A stretch of 64,000 bases of DNA from Phlegmacium glaucopus (GCA_015039465.1 MU130262.1:105219-169218); one strand, 5' to 3'; positions 33,421-45,378 are shown, counted from the stretch's first letter. Made by a program: numbers and translations. Notes: generated by a model not told the origin, from the letters alone.

Positions 33421-34515
33421 TTAGCCTTTACCCATCTTACAAATTTTTGGTCTTGGTCTTTTTCCAGTCTTATAACTGGACTTCCAAACACTAGGCTGAT
33501 TTATCTTCTGAAATGGGCAATTTCTATCCAGACCCTGGATAAGGCTTACTAAAAATTGCCATATTTTTCACCCTCAAATGCTGAGTTGATGCTCAGCATC
33601 CAAATGGATGCTATGGACATCTTGGAAGTGAGAAAAGGCACACCACACATTTATAGCAAGTTAATGTAAATATATATATTATATACATCAAATTTAAAAG
33701 GCCTGATGTTAATAGTGCAGGATGGTCAAATAAAATTTGGCAGAGTGATAACATAGAAGATACAATATAATCACCAAGACATGTGCTTCATTTAGTTTAG
33801 CCACTGGTTAATGATTTTATTCAGTGAGACTTTCACCTCAAGGTCTCATGTTCATATCCTGCTCCATATCCTTCTTATACTTGCAGTTGGCTTTGGGTCA
33901 AATCAACCAGCCCAGTTCCTATCCAGACATATCCAGACATCCTCCTCTTTTTAGAGGACACTATGTAGGTACCTACATACACTTACCAACTCCATCACAA
34001 CCCTCCCCTAGTATTGTATTATGAACAGTATTGCACATGGACTAACAAGATTACCACTTGCCATTCTTTATTTAGTAGTTTACACATGTGCATCTCTGAG
34101 TAGATACTTATCACACATTCCTCATGGAACATGTGTTCTATTTCTATTGTACTCCCATGTCATGTCATTACCTGGGCCTAGGGTAGTTACCTGGGTCCAT
34201 CTTGTATTGTATATGAAGGTAGCAGGTGTCATCCTAGAATGACACCTTGATATACACTTGGTTACTGGTGACTACCATCTTCTCTAAGTTCTAAGATAAC
34301 AAGCACTGTTCTATGGTGTAGTTAACATCCCCTAACACCTCTGGGATCCTTTTTTTTTGCCAAAATCCCCAAATTTTCTAGCTGAATAGTGGTATGGATT
34401 TTTTGAATTTTCTTGAGAAATTCCTTCTGAATCTATCTGACTCTGAGGGTGAGGGTATTTTCAGGGTCCTAGGCAGGCTCATATTTTCTATGCTTGGCAT
34501 TGGCCAGCCTGTGGC
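33421..34515. other. AT-rich intergenic region, possible tRNA-derived SINE head
   Basis: No gene visible. Around 33790-33870 the plus strand reads AGCCACTGGTTAATGA, then AAGGTCTCATGTTCATATCC. These resemble the A and B boxes of a tRNA-derived promoter. A related arrangement occurs on the minus strand at about 42480-42545. A short palindrome TGTCATCCTAGAATGACA lies near 34230. Confidence 0.35.
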
Positions 34516-34523
34516 TTTGGCTC
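34516..34523 (+). repeat. Target-site duplication TTTGGCTC, left copy (hAT)
   Basis: Eight bases identical to 40647-40654, immediately outside the hAT terminal inverted repeat. Confidence 0.88.
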
Positions 34524-34964
34524 TAAGGCTGGACACAGGTGCACCTGTGGGTTACCTGGACGCTACCCACAGGTATTTTGGGCACCAAAACTCACACCTG
34601 GATCTGTGGGTAAAAAACTTGCTGGTCACAGGTACCCACAGGTAAACCCACAGTTTGCGGGTATTTGAAGGTACCTGGAGGTAAACCCATGGGTAACAGT
34701 CAAGAAGTAATAAATTTCATATATTTTACAAAAAAATGTGCTAATTAACAATGTACACATCTGAGTCATCTCTGTCAGCTACTTTCTGCTTCTTCTTAGG
34801 CTGTTTGGACTTGTCTTTGAATAGCTGAAGAATAATATCCTTTGGAATAGCACCCTCCAGCCCAGACCATGAACCTAGAACAGTTGAGGCACAGGAAGAT
34901 TCATCTGATAGAGAGTGTCAAAGCTTTGAAATGGTCAGACCCCCACGAGAAAATGAATGTTCAA

Positions 34965-35802
34965 CCCCAGTGAAACTCGACTATGCGGATCTATGCGGAA
35001 AGCTGTGCCGAAAAGGCAAAATCTGAGCAGGTGTGTGAATATCTGTGATTTTCTGTGTCCCAAGGCAGAGAACCATCTGAGTTCTAATTTTTCTCAAAAA
35101 ATGATGTACTCAAATTAGCGACTAAAATTTGAATGTCTTATTTCTTCCTTTTTGTCTTCCATAGCCACTCTTAACTTCCTCGCTTCCTTCACTTTCATCC
35201 ACCAACGTCCTCAACAAACATCAACATAGTTGGATCATGCCAACATTGGATGCTGGGCAGCTCAGAGACCATGCTGCTAGGTATGTGCCTTTCCATTCTA
35301 CAGTACTGTCGGTACATACACTAAGTTGCTGTTTGAAGCTCGTCACACACCCAGATTTGTCATCAATGGCAACAATTACAGTCACAGTTCACAATTGGTG
35401 TGAAATTAGTGCGTATATGCTACTTACTTTTATCATGCCCTCTTTTTAATGTATGTTATGTCTATTCTGAGGTGTTTTTAAGAGTCAGAAGGATTGCAAT
35501 GGCCAAGGATAAGGATGAGGGTAGAGGGAATGCCAATAGGGACAAAATTTATGTATATTATCAAATTAATAATATCAATGTATATAATATATATCATATA
35601 AATAATAGACAGATTATCGCAGCCTGAAGCAGCCTGAAGCAGAAATATCTGCAACAACAAAATATTGAGATATATTTTTAGCAGAATATCGCAGAAAAAA
35701 ATCTGCATTGTTGGACAAAATCTGCGGTTGGCTGTGTTTGTCTGTTGGGCTCCGATATTCACAGAAAATCACAGAAAATCACATGTCCGAGTTTCACTGG
35801 GG
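34965..35802. mobile_element. 838-bp MITE inside the hAT transposase
   Basis: Terminal inverted repeat CCCCAGTGAAACTCG on the left and its complement on the right. It is flanked by TTCAA on both sides (34960-34964 and 35803-35807). Removing it together with one TTCAA restores the hAT frame (STDVE to HSFSRGG). Subterminal motifs ATCTGCGG and ATATCTG repeat. It has no transposase ORF. The 5-bp duplication does not by itself identify a superfamily. Confidence 0.88.
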
Positions 35803-37956
35803 TTCAACATCAGTGGAGGTCGCTATATAGAATTTAATTCACCAATATGCAGTTATACTCGGGAATGTTACTCACCTGGAATAGACAAGAAGTTGAGCGC
35901 CATCGTAGCTAATGGGTGACTGGCTGCCTGCATTCCTGACCAATAGGCAATTGGGTCCTGCAGTGTGTTGATGACCGGACTGACAAGCCAGTCTTCGAGA
36001 GCATCAAAAGATGTGAATTTATCTTGAAGGGCATCAAAATATCGCCTTGCGGCAGAGAAACGCTATGGACCACATAAAATGAAGTTATTATGACTGAGTA
36101 CATAAGAACTTAAGAATCTCTTACATTGGGTTCACAAGCTCTGCTCTCCTCGGCCACTGCTGGCAATGGGGTTGTTTTTTTGTAATTTTCTGTCCAAACC
36201 TTGCGCGCTAATGCTTTGGCATCTGTGATCCATTGCTGAGGCCATTTTGCACGGGTAAAGTAACTGGTTTTATACCATGGATGTAAAACTATAGTGGAGT
36301 AGATATATATTAGATTGAAAACATTAGCAAAGTAATACAAAGTACTCACTCATTGCAATGCGGTACAGAATTGACTCATCCATGAGGGAGTAGTACTTGT
36401 TAAGCATCAAGAATCCTCGCAAAGCCGCATGCCAAACAACAAGAGGGAGAGTACCATTATCAATGGTATCCTCAAGCGCAGTTGTGATAATATCAAAAAT
36501 AGGGATCACTTGATGGATAAGTGGAATTTTATTCCTCAAAATCTCATTTGTTGCAAAAAGGAAGATCTTATAACAATATAAGTAGTTATGTACTTGCAAA
36601 AAAACAAAACCCACCTCAAGAAGGGGGGAGAGGTCCGCAAGAAGCTTCCATTCCTCCGGAGAAAGCTGGAAACACTTCAAACGAACACCATGTCCTGGCT
36701 TATTATATTCTGCCTTGACAACGAGGATCTTCAGCACTGGGGCAAGCTCGAGTCCACGTTGGATCAGCTCTGAGGTAGAGTTCCACCATGTTGACACATC
36801 ACGAACCATCTGTTTCGGCTCTATCTTCACGTCACGACAGCACTTCTTGAGATCTTCTTTGATTGTTGGGCTGTTCACAATTTTGTTGGCCAGAGTTCGA
36901 AGCTAATCAAATAAGGAATGTCAGAATATTATCATTCCAGTAGTTACTAACAGTCAAGTAAATACTTTGGCAATTGAGAGGCGACTGAGGCTTGCTTGAC
37001 TGGCAGAGAGAGGATCAAGGCAGATGCTCATATCTGCCTCGCAAATAACATCATCAACAGCAAGCGCATCACTTGTCGCGACATCTCCTGCAATCTCATC
37101 ATCATTGTCCTCAGGGACTACTTCCTCATCCCCAACACCTACGCCATTAATTTTGGCATCGAGCATATCCAGCTGTTGTTGTTCATCTGGATCTTCATCA
37201 TCGCTACTATCACTGGAGTCCTTCAGCTTCCAGCTGAACTGAGACAAGATTGCCTGAGGTCAATGTTAATCTCGTTAGGTTGAATCAAGAATTGCAGGTA
37301 CCTGACCTTAACGACCAAGTTGAGGATATGGGCAAAGCAACGGACATGATACTTCTTGCCTCCAAAGGTGGGAATAAGAATAGACAGCTCATCAACAAGC
37401 ATGTCATTGTTTGACGCATTGTAGGCTGTAAAGGTTAAAACCTCAGAGAATATTGAGTCAGTAAAATATATTATCTGGCTCCCAGGTTGAAATGGACATA
37501 CCTTATCTTCAATACCATATTCCCTCAAGCACTCAGCAATGTGATCTGCAAGGTAGGCACCAGTATGTGCTTTCGTTGCTCTTGATAGAAGGTAAGTTAT
37601 AGAGGAGAATGAATAAATGATTGAACTTACTTGATAAAGTCCAGAATTGCTGAAGCCATCTTCCCATCTACCACCCAATGGACAGTTGTACCAATAAACG
37701 CAATGACATTGGGTGAGGTCCATCCATCAGCAGCGATGTGTAATTTGCCAGGGTACTTCTAATAGAGTGTAAGCATGAATATATGAACAAGTAACGAGGA
37801 AAGATCTTACCCTGAGTAATGCGCCTACCTCTTTGCAACTGATCATAAATATCTTCTTCACATCCCTCAAAACAGTCCTTTGCTTGGGTGTGACACAATA
37901 GGGATTAAGGTCGAGGAAGATGTCAAGGAGTTCCGCTGATGTGATCAAATTTGCTT

Positions 37957-38045
37957 TGTTTGGGGTAATCAAAGGATTACCGTTTTTAGGAATTTGTCTA
38001 CAACAAATCCAGAAACCAATAACTTTTAATGACCAACAAACTCGT
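37957..38045 (-). repeat. Terminal fragment shared with the 1.5-kb insert at 18580-20094
   Basis: About 90 bp matching the right end of that insertion in inverse orientation, including the stem GGTAATC/GATTACC. It marks the edge of an AT-rich insertion (to about 38990) within the hAT transposase. Confidence 0.7.
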
Positions 38046-40654
38046 ATATTTTGACCCAGAGGCATACACAGTGAGTGCATATGTTAGGCTTGAATGAGCT
38101 GGTGCACAGTTTGTGACATGGCATTTCAGATTGCTGGTGCTCTCTTTGATGAACACCGAGATTTTTCACCTATGAAATTATCACCTTTCAGCTTACTTCA
38201 TTGAGCATTCGTTTTAATTCCTTTCTTCATTTTACTTATATATTTTCTTATTCCAGCAGCTCATACAGAGCTTTCGTTTTGTTGTCCTATAACCATTACA
38301 CATAAGGCCACATGACTGTGTCACAAGCCTTATGTCATTATTCCACGTTCACAGATTATTTGATGACCAATAATATTATTTTGCATATGTTTTCCTTTGT
38401 TTTAGTCATTTTTCATACTCTATTTTCTATTTTATGTTCTGGAGCTGGATCTTATTTTTGTACCTTATGGCGCTGACAGTGCGCAGTTTTATTTGTTGTG
38501 GCTGTGTTATTTTTACACAGGTTCCTTTTTGCTAAGCTTTCATTTCCATTCTATTTCTTGACAACAACAGCCTTTAATTTATTTTATGTTACATATTTTA
38601 ACAACATGTTTTGTGCCTAGCTCCTTTTGGTTTGTAATGGTCTAGTATAAAGAGTGTATAGCGAACGTGCAAAATAAAAATAACAATTCATACCTTTTTT
38701 CACCTCTGCGTTAAGTAGCTTTAATTCCAAGAAACAGCATTTTGTGGAATTAGCATAACAGTCTCATATACACATTTTTGCATTTTGTACACACAAACTA
38801 TGTCTTTCCTCTCTGCACTTCCTTTCCATCCGCACATTTAATCTTCAACCACACATATTTGACTCAAGTCATTCTGCTAGAACTCAGCTCAGTGTTTAGG
38901 CCATCTAAAACCCCCAAATTTGCAATGCTTAACTTATAGCTTGACTTGGTCAATGCTATGCAAGTGTATCATTGTCATGTCGAGCTCTTGAAACCATGAT
39001 TGAAGGATGGCTGGTTAGCTAAAGTTAGTATACATCTCAATCATAACATATACCTGTACGTACGCAATGCATGTATAGACATATACAACAACTCCTTTCT
39101 TGATGATGATGGCGGGTGGCATTTTGAAATGTTGGTAGACCGGCGATGTCCATGTAGCCATCTGCTTCTCTTGAGAACGGTGAGAGATTATATTTGAATG
39201 AAAGACTGATAGACTTACCAAGGACCTCTTCATTGGTTGATTCAGCTGCATTAAAATGTTCATCAAACTTGGTGCGGTGCTTATCTTCAGCTGTATGGGT
39301 GCTACCAACAGCCAAAGCCTGTGATGCAATGCTGGCCATTGATTGGGATTGTTCCAGTGATGGGGTGGAAGGAATAGGTGGGTCGTGTGAGGTAACTGAT
39401 GTGCCAGAAGCTTTGTCACATCTTGGTTGTCGACTTCCTCTGACTTGGAAGCAGGCCCACTTTCCGAGTCCAAGGGAAGGTCCAGAGCGCGTCGTTGCCT
39501 GTTTGACATCTTGCACTTTCGTTTGCTTTGTGTTGCTGCTGTGGACATCTGGTACTTCAAGTTAGTAGCTGTGGTAGGAATGAAATGAAGAAACAGACTG
39601 TGTGTTGAGTGTTAAATGTGTAGGTAAGGTTGAAAGAAGGTGGGCAATTGAGTGCAACTTGGTATTAAATAACTGGATAAATATATGTATTGAAATCATA
39701 CCGTAGAACCTGACCAAAGATCTGGTGACTGTGTATACGGCGATAACCATTGGATTTGGCAAGAAGAACTGTGCGCTCAGCACAGCTGATCAGTCCAGCT
39801 GTCCAGAATTTGGGAGAGGTTTGAATCGTTTGATAGTGTACCTTATAGTTCACTAGAAAATGGTGGCAGCAGGTCAGCCTTGTGATAAAAATGTTAAAAG
39901 GGGAGATAGTGTACCTGATGATTTACCAATTCCCAAGATCATGGACACCCAATTTGAGGGCCCTGCAGCAGCCTTCTAACCCCTGAACTCCATTATAAAC
40001 AAGAGGACTCAGAATGCTCAACTTGGATGAGGGGAGTAGTATCATGAGGGGCTGAACCCTCTGAGCCTTGGAAATCACTCACTGATGTGAGTCGTTTGTT
40101 GATGCGAGACCTTTGTGGATGTGAGTCACCTGTTGATGTGAGATTATTGTGAGATGTTGAAACGAGGGCCAGATTCTTGAAATCTGCTTGAAATCAGGAC
40201 CAGAAAAGATAAGAAATCATGAAGTACAAACTGAGGAGCACCAAATGGAAGTTATGGAACCCAAGCTATTTGCTCCAAGGGTGTACATTTAGGAGTTGGT
40301 AAGAAATACAAGCCAATCACATAGTGAAGGGGGTGCAGTGAGCACTTGTTGATACAGATTTCACAATGAGATAACATGAGATAAACAAACATCACATGCC
40401 ACATTGATTTGTAAGAATCTCTATTTAAAGAAATGTGATAGGGAATGTTGATGAGAATTGGGCCCAAAAAGGGGAACTAATAATAAATGGTACTGGAGGT
40501 ACCCGCAGGTTACCTACCGACAGAAAATTCTAAGCCTGGATCCCCAGGGATCAGTGATCTGGAGCTGTGGGTAATGTTACCTGCAGGTATTCCCATGGGT
40601 TTACCTGCAGGTGACCTGTGTGGACCCAGACCTTTGTCCAGCCTTATTTGGCTC

Positions 40655-41149
40655 ATTGCTACAACCAAGAAGCACCAAAGGATAATTTTGAAATAGAAAT
40701 GATATACATCATGATTCGTACAATCTCACTGCACTCTGAAAGCACTGTAAACAGTAGTGACTTTAAATTAAGTGATAAGTTGTGTGGGTAAATCTGGTAA
40801 CTAAGTCAATTCAAATTAGCAGCAAGTTGTCATGTAGTCTGGTCTATGCTGGTCTATGCCAAATTCCAATCAGATCAATGTTGTATCAGTATGATCAACA
40901 CGTATTGTCACCAATTTGAATGAATATTGGTCCAATTGGCAGGTTAAATTTGGGAAGTGCACCGCACGAAATACAATCACATTCCCCCTAGTCTCCCATA
41001 GGCAGACTCTGATGTTACGTGATGACAACTTGATCACTTCACAAAGTCTGCTACTAAATGTGCCCTTGATACTGGCATAAAAATTTTCCATGCTCTTTAT
41101 TCTCACAATCCATACTTTTTCATCATGTGATCCCATTAGTTTGACATGA
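40655..41149. other. AT-rich spacer, nothing recognised
   Basis: Flank of the hAT element with weak open frames (for example 40870-41136, minus) that show no family resemblance. Confidence 0.4.
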
Positions 41150-41712
41150 CATGTTGTTTATAAGTTGTTTAAGCCTTGCATTTTTGAATGTAGCATTTTC
41201 AGCCAATATGAACTTCATCAACAGCCACCACAAACAATTGGGAGTGAAAATTCTTGCTTCCAATTAAATTCCCAAATCCTGGTGAGACTAGCATTGTTCA
41301 CAGCCTTTGCTGTTAATCCAAGCTTCTGCATTTTGTTTTCCTGATCAAAAATACTTATATTACAATGTAATCATTCCCAAGATTTGTATTCAGACCAGAC
41401 CTGATCCTCCTCGAGTGCAGCTGTAGGATATATGACCAAAATAGCAGGATCCTTGGGAAATGTGATGGATGGGCAGAGGTCAGGGGCTTCTAAAATACCC
41501 AAAATTACATGCATGAGCATATAAATATATGCTGATTTCCTAGATCCAGTTGCTGATATTGCAAGCATGTCAATTCCATCAAGAACAGCAGTAATGCCAC
41601 TGAGCTGATAGTCATGAAGGGAAAATGGGAGGTGTCTGTGCAGAATTTTGCAGCAGAGTTCCCATCCCTCAGGGGAGCTGAATTTATATATTGAGTTTGT
41701 GGTTTCAGCCAT
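41150..41712 (-). pseudogene. DEAH/RecQ-like helicase fragment
   Basis: From 41712 on the minus strand: FSSPEGWELCCKILHRHLPF, then HDYQLSGITAVLDGIDMLAISATGSRKSAYIYM and FPKDPAILVIYPTAALEEDQV. These match the start of the RecQ-like helicases that are expanded in Agaricomycetes. The Walker A motif reads ATGSRKSA, with Arg in place of the essential Gly. After the stop at 41371 the similarity limps on to a DEVH box (VVAVDEVHIG at about 41210). The rest of the helicase is missing. Non-functional fragment. Confidence 0.7.
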
Positions 41713-42293
41713 TGAGACTGCTTGCTGGAGGGATAATCACATTCACTATTCATTCTCATTAAGGACATGACATGGTCGTGGGAACAACATGTGATGCAAA
41801 AATGTTACGCCCATCAGAGTGGCATGTTTAAAAGCAGACTACATTCCCCCCAACCTTGACAAATTTACCGTCAAAATAGAGTTGCTTATCATAGTCAGTG
41901 AAAATTTCAATTCTCATCCCATACACAACCTATGAACCCGTGCTGGTAGGCACGGGAATTTGCATCGCTCACCCCAACCTACTCTACATAGATCGATCAC
42001 GGATCCACGATTTGCCTTTCTAAATCCGGATTGAAGCTGGAGACCAGTATGAATCAACATTTTTATCCTTCTTGTTGCCATAATCGTCATCACTCTGCAA
42101 GCATTTCAGGTGATATAATATTCTTGCATAAAAAGTCCTAGACATGAGGCTGGGCCAAAAAATCAGGCTTCTGAATCCCTCGAATAAACAAGGCGTAAGT
42201 AATCTAACTGACCCACTGAATAGATTATTTGCATGACAAACATAATTTTCTAACCGGCAATCACTTCCTTTGCACAATGCACATGCGGGCCAC

Positions 42294-43112
42294 CAGGACC
42301 CCTGAAAGTACCCTTGGAACCCATATCCCAATCCAGATAAAAATTCTCAAAATTTTTTGAAAACCCATAGCACTGTCCGGATAGAAATTGGGCTATTTTG
42401 GCCAGAACCCAGAGGAGGATTTCCAGATAGAAATTGGACCAGCCGACCTAACCCAGAGCCGCTTCTGGATAAAAAATGGGTGCAAGTGGGGAACTGAACG
42501 CAAGACCTTCCAGAAGGTCATCAACTGAGACATTAACCACTACATAAACTAGACATGTGTTTTAAGTATTATATCCTGTACTCTACTTCACAAGATAAGA
42601 TGTATTGTGCTCAGCCAAATTTTATCACACCAGTTCTGTAATCTAGAGTTTTCATCTCCTGTTCACATCTCGTACCCCATGTCATCACCAGACTTCATTG
42701 AAATCCATGACGAGCCAGATATCAAAGGTAGCAGCAAGAAAGTCCTCGAAGCTCTGAAAGCTCTTGCTGGAAGGAAAAAACCAGCAGAGGACAAGCTTAG
42801 CTGGGCCTCGAAATGGCAAGATTTGCTGATTTTTGTGGAATCCTAATGTACTAGGCTTGTTCACTTATGAGAGGCTTGTAGCATGCATAATAGGGCTCCA
42901 GAGAAGCCGCCGAGCAAAAAATGTGCATTTTAAAGTGAAAAAAGTGAAAATAGCGGTTTTTGGGTAACCCAGATCCGCGTCCGGATAAAATTTGCCCATA
43001 CCTGGACCCAGATCCACCATCCGGATAGAAATCGCCCAAAACTGTCCGGATAAAAATTTGGAAAATTTCGACTTTTTGAATATGGGTTCCAAGGGTACTT
43101 TCAGGGGTCCTG
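42294..43112. mobile_element. MITE A with CAGGACCCC ends, 819 bp
   Basis: About 30-bp inverted ends beginning CAGGACCCCTGAAAGTACCC. It is rich in the subterminal motif TCCGGATA. Flanks GGCCAC and GGCCCC suggest a decayed 6-8 bp duplication. It contains an ORF of about 55 residues (42679-42846, MSSPDFIEIHDEPDIKGSSK), perhaps a vestige of a transposase N-terminus, and a minus-strand tRNA-like head at 42480-42545. Confidence 0.75.
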
Positions 43113-43152
43113 GGCCCCCCCTTTTTTCACTGGCATCTGTCCTATGGCCATT

Positions 43153-43888
43153 CAGGACCCCGGACAATAGCGTGAGACCTCTGATCTGTTTCCGGACAAA
43201 AAAAAAGAATTTGGGCAAATCAGCCTGAGCAGAATCCGGACAAAATGGGGTACCTAGGAGGAAATAGTCAGATCAACTATCCGGACAAGAATTTTTCAAG
43301 GAGGAAAGCCCAAATCCAATATCCGGACATGAAAGCTCATCTCAGGTGTTATCTATTGCCTGTGGCAGACCAGTGTATAGTAGAGTTTGAGCACAATATT
43401 ACATGGTAACATGGGCTACCTTTTTGCTGTCCAGACTCCAGAGCCCTTTGTGGGGGGTTTTGAATAGCTATGCTTATGTTTCAGCTGCCTAGCTTTGGAT
43501 GCTTCAGAGGCTTTCAACAGGCTGAAAAGCAGATTGTGATTTGTGAAGTTAGTTGTTCAAGAAGTGCAGTGAAAATGCTGGAATCAATGTCAAAGACGAG
43601 GATTGATGTCATGGTCTCTATTCGCAGTATAGTTATTATAATAGAGATTGGAATTTTTTCACTGTTTTCCTTGCTCTAGCAGCACTCCAGAGCATTCCGA
43701 GGGCAGCAGATGCCAGATCCACTCATCCAGACAGATTTTAGCCCCAAAACAGCCCAAATCCCAGATCCGGACAAATTTTAGAAATTTGGTGGAGGCCAGG
43801 GAGGATCCGGACACAAACCACGAAAATATGTCCGGACAAGAAACCCGATTTCGAGATCAGGCCTCTCCGCCTATTATCCGGGGTCCTG
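43153..43888. mobile_element. MITE B with CAGGACCCC ends, 736 bp
   Basis: Inverted ends CAGGACCCCGGACAATAG and CTATTATCCGGGGTCCTG (one mismatch). It is flanked by GCCATT at 43147-43152 and 43889-43894; an 8-bp TGGCCATT reading is also possible and would fit hAT. It shares termini and the TCCGGACA subterminal motif with MITE A 40 bp away. No coding capacity is visible. Confidence 0.82.
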
Positions 43889-43894
43889 GCCATT

Positions 43895-44809
43895 CTCGTG
43901 TGTCTCTGCGCTCGATCGCTTTCCCGACGACACGGTATTGGTCCGTGGTCAAGTGCTTACTCTTCATATAATGATTAATATTCACTGCTGCAGCGCTGCT
44001 TATGCAACACGCTAACAACTCACACAGAAGTCTCAAGTTTCATCCAGTGAGGAAACTATGCTATCAAAACTCTGTGGTTGCAAGGACAGCGCTCGTTAAA
44101 CCCTTTTCTTGGTGGCTTCAACAAATAGCCCTTGTGCTGGTCCATTTGACTAAGTAATGATTCAGGGCTTGTCATCACGGCCCTCAATGCCTCAAGGCTC
44201 TGGCCTGAGATCACGGTGATCTGATGGGTGATGTCAATGATGAGGCTACGTGAAATCGATTAACTCTCATAATACAATGCAGAAACTCGTTAGAATGTCG
44301 TATCTTGGGTGTTGTGTTGAGTTAGAGGCACAAGCCGCACAACTAGAAACTGCTTTTTAACTGTGTTGAGTGCTAAACATAATATCAAGAAGTCGAAACA
44401 TTGAGACACGTTGTGCAAAGTTATCTACCCTCATCAGGCAAGCATCAGGCAAGAAGTCGATGAACTGATGCCGGATGTTTTTGCCGATCGCATTAGTCAC
44501 GTCGTCATGCTTCAACAAATGGATGACTTTCCATAGCCGTATGTAACCTAAATATGAAAATAAAAAATTTAAATCAGCGGTGTTTCAGAGTGGACGGCCG
44601 AGATGCCGTTAGAAACATCAAGGTGATGCATGGCTCCATTTGGAAATGTAATGGACACTGAGAAGGAGCCAGAAGGAAAATAATTTTATAGGTTCCCGTA
44701 ACCATGCAGGGTCCAGAAATTATATATTGCTTCCCGACCGTATTGCTATCCATTTCTCGCCTTCCTCTTCCTCCTCGCACCACACTTCTTCTAACCCCCA
44801 GCTCTCATA
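43895..44809. other. Intergenic region upstream of the first PLAC8 gene
   Basis: No gene visible. The last ~190 bp resemble the upstream regions of the other two PLAC8 genes. They include CCATGCAGGGTC followed by a TATA-like AATTATATATTGC. Confidence 0.5.
44719..44730 (+). promoter_or_regulatory. TATA-like element of PLAC8 gene 1
   Basis: AATTATATATTG about 80 bp before the ATG, after the conserved CCATGCAGGGTC. The same pair of motifs precedes PLAC8 genes 2 (about 46751) and 3 (about 58701). Confidence 0.55.
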
Positions 44810-45378
44810 ATGGCTTACGCGCCCAACCCCGGAATGTCTGTCACTGCAGGCAACCGAAATGCGAACAACGTCCCTATGGGTCCTGATGGGCGCGAGTGGA
44901 GCAATGGCTTGTGTGGTTGTTTCGGGGACTTTGGAACCTGTAAGCGCAACGCCTCTATTAATGAATGCGATATTAATCTTGTTCCCTCTGGAAGGCATCG
45001 TCGCATGGTGCTTCCCATGCATCACCTACGGCCAAGTCAAGCGTAGATACGAGCATCTTAACTCCAAAGGGTACCCTGATCCTGACAACGGCGGATGCTG
45101 CTCAAGCGACTGCTTGATCCACGGTTGTCTCACTTCCTGCGGTTTTGGATGGGTGTTGCAGGTAAAGCTGTTCGGTCTACCTTGTCATATTATCCAGAAT
45201 ATTGAATTACTGTCGCCAGATGGGAACTCGTTCTGCTATCCGAGGAAGATACTCTATCAAAGGTGGAGGTTGCGGTGATTGTTGCACTGCACTCTGCTGC
45301 ACTCCTTGCGAACTTGTCCAGGAATCTCGAGAGTTGGAACTAGAGGAACGTACCTATAGCGCAGGAGGGAAGCAATAA
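44810..45378 (+). CDS. PLAC8 family cysteine-rich protein 1
   Basis: Exons 44810-44939, 44995-45161 and 45220-45378 give 151 residues. The PLAC8 pattern is clear: EWSNGLCGCFGDFGTC, then AWCFPCITYGQVKRRYEHL, a CC-rich loop (GGCCSSDC), WVLQ, then RGRYSIKGGGCGDCC, CCTPCELVQESRELELEE. PLAC8 proteins are small membrane-associated proteins linked to cell size, metal handling or cadmium resistance in plants; the role in fungi is unclear. The central hydrophobic segment is short. The gene is intact and is one of three paralogues in the window with identical intron positions. Confidence 0.9.

Larger units (their letters stand above)
34741..39548 (-). pseudogene. hAT transposase, interrupted
   Basis: Start ATG at 39548 (MSTAATQSKRKCKMSNRQRR). 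An early frameshift follows, then a BED-finger-like start (TSPVYQHF). The core includes RATKAHTGAYLADHIAECLREYGIEDK, TAYNASNNDMLVDELS and RCFAHILNLVVK. An acidic block (DSSDSSDDEDPDEQQQ) precedes VRDVSTWWNSTSELIQRGLEL and LHPWYKTSYFTRAKWP. The C-terminal dimerisation region is DPIAYWSGMQ, then ATSTDVE, then HSFSRGGLTISKL after the MITE, with a TGA where Arg is expected (SKL then HSLSDES). It ends at 34741. The zinc-finger remainder seems lost with the insertion near 38 kb. It is not functional as it stands. Confidence 0.85.
34524..40646 (-). mobile_element. hAT DNA transposon, 6.1 kb, with nested insertions
   Basis: Terminal inverted repeats start TAAGGCTGGACA (CAGGT on the left, AAGGT on the right). 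The element is flanked by the perfect 8-bp duplication TTTGGCTC, the hallmark length for hAT. Subterminal regions (34535-34700 and 40485-40630) are full of ACCTGCAGGT, ACCCACAGGT and GGTACC motifs in both orientations, as expected for transposase binding sites. The transposase gene lies on the minus strand. A MITE (34965-35802) and an unrelated AT-rich segment (about 37957-38990) interrupt it. Confidence 0.9.
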
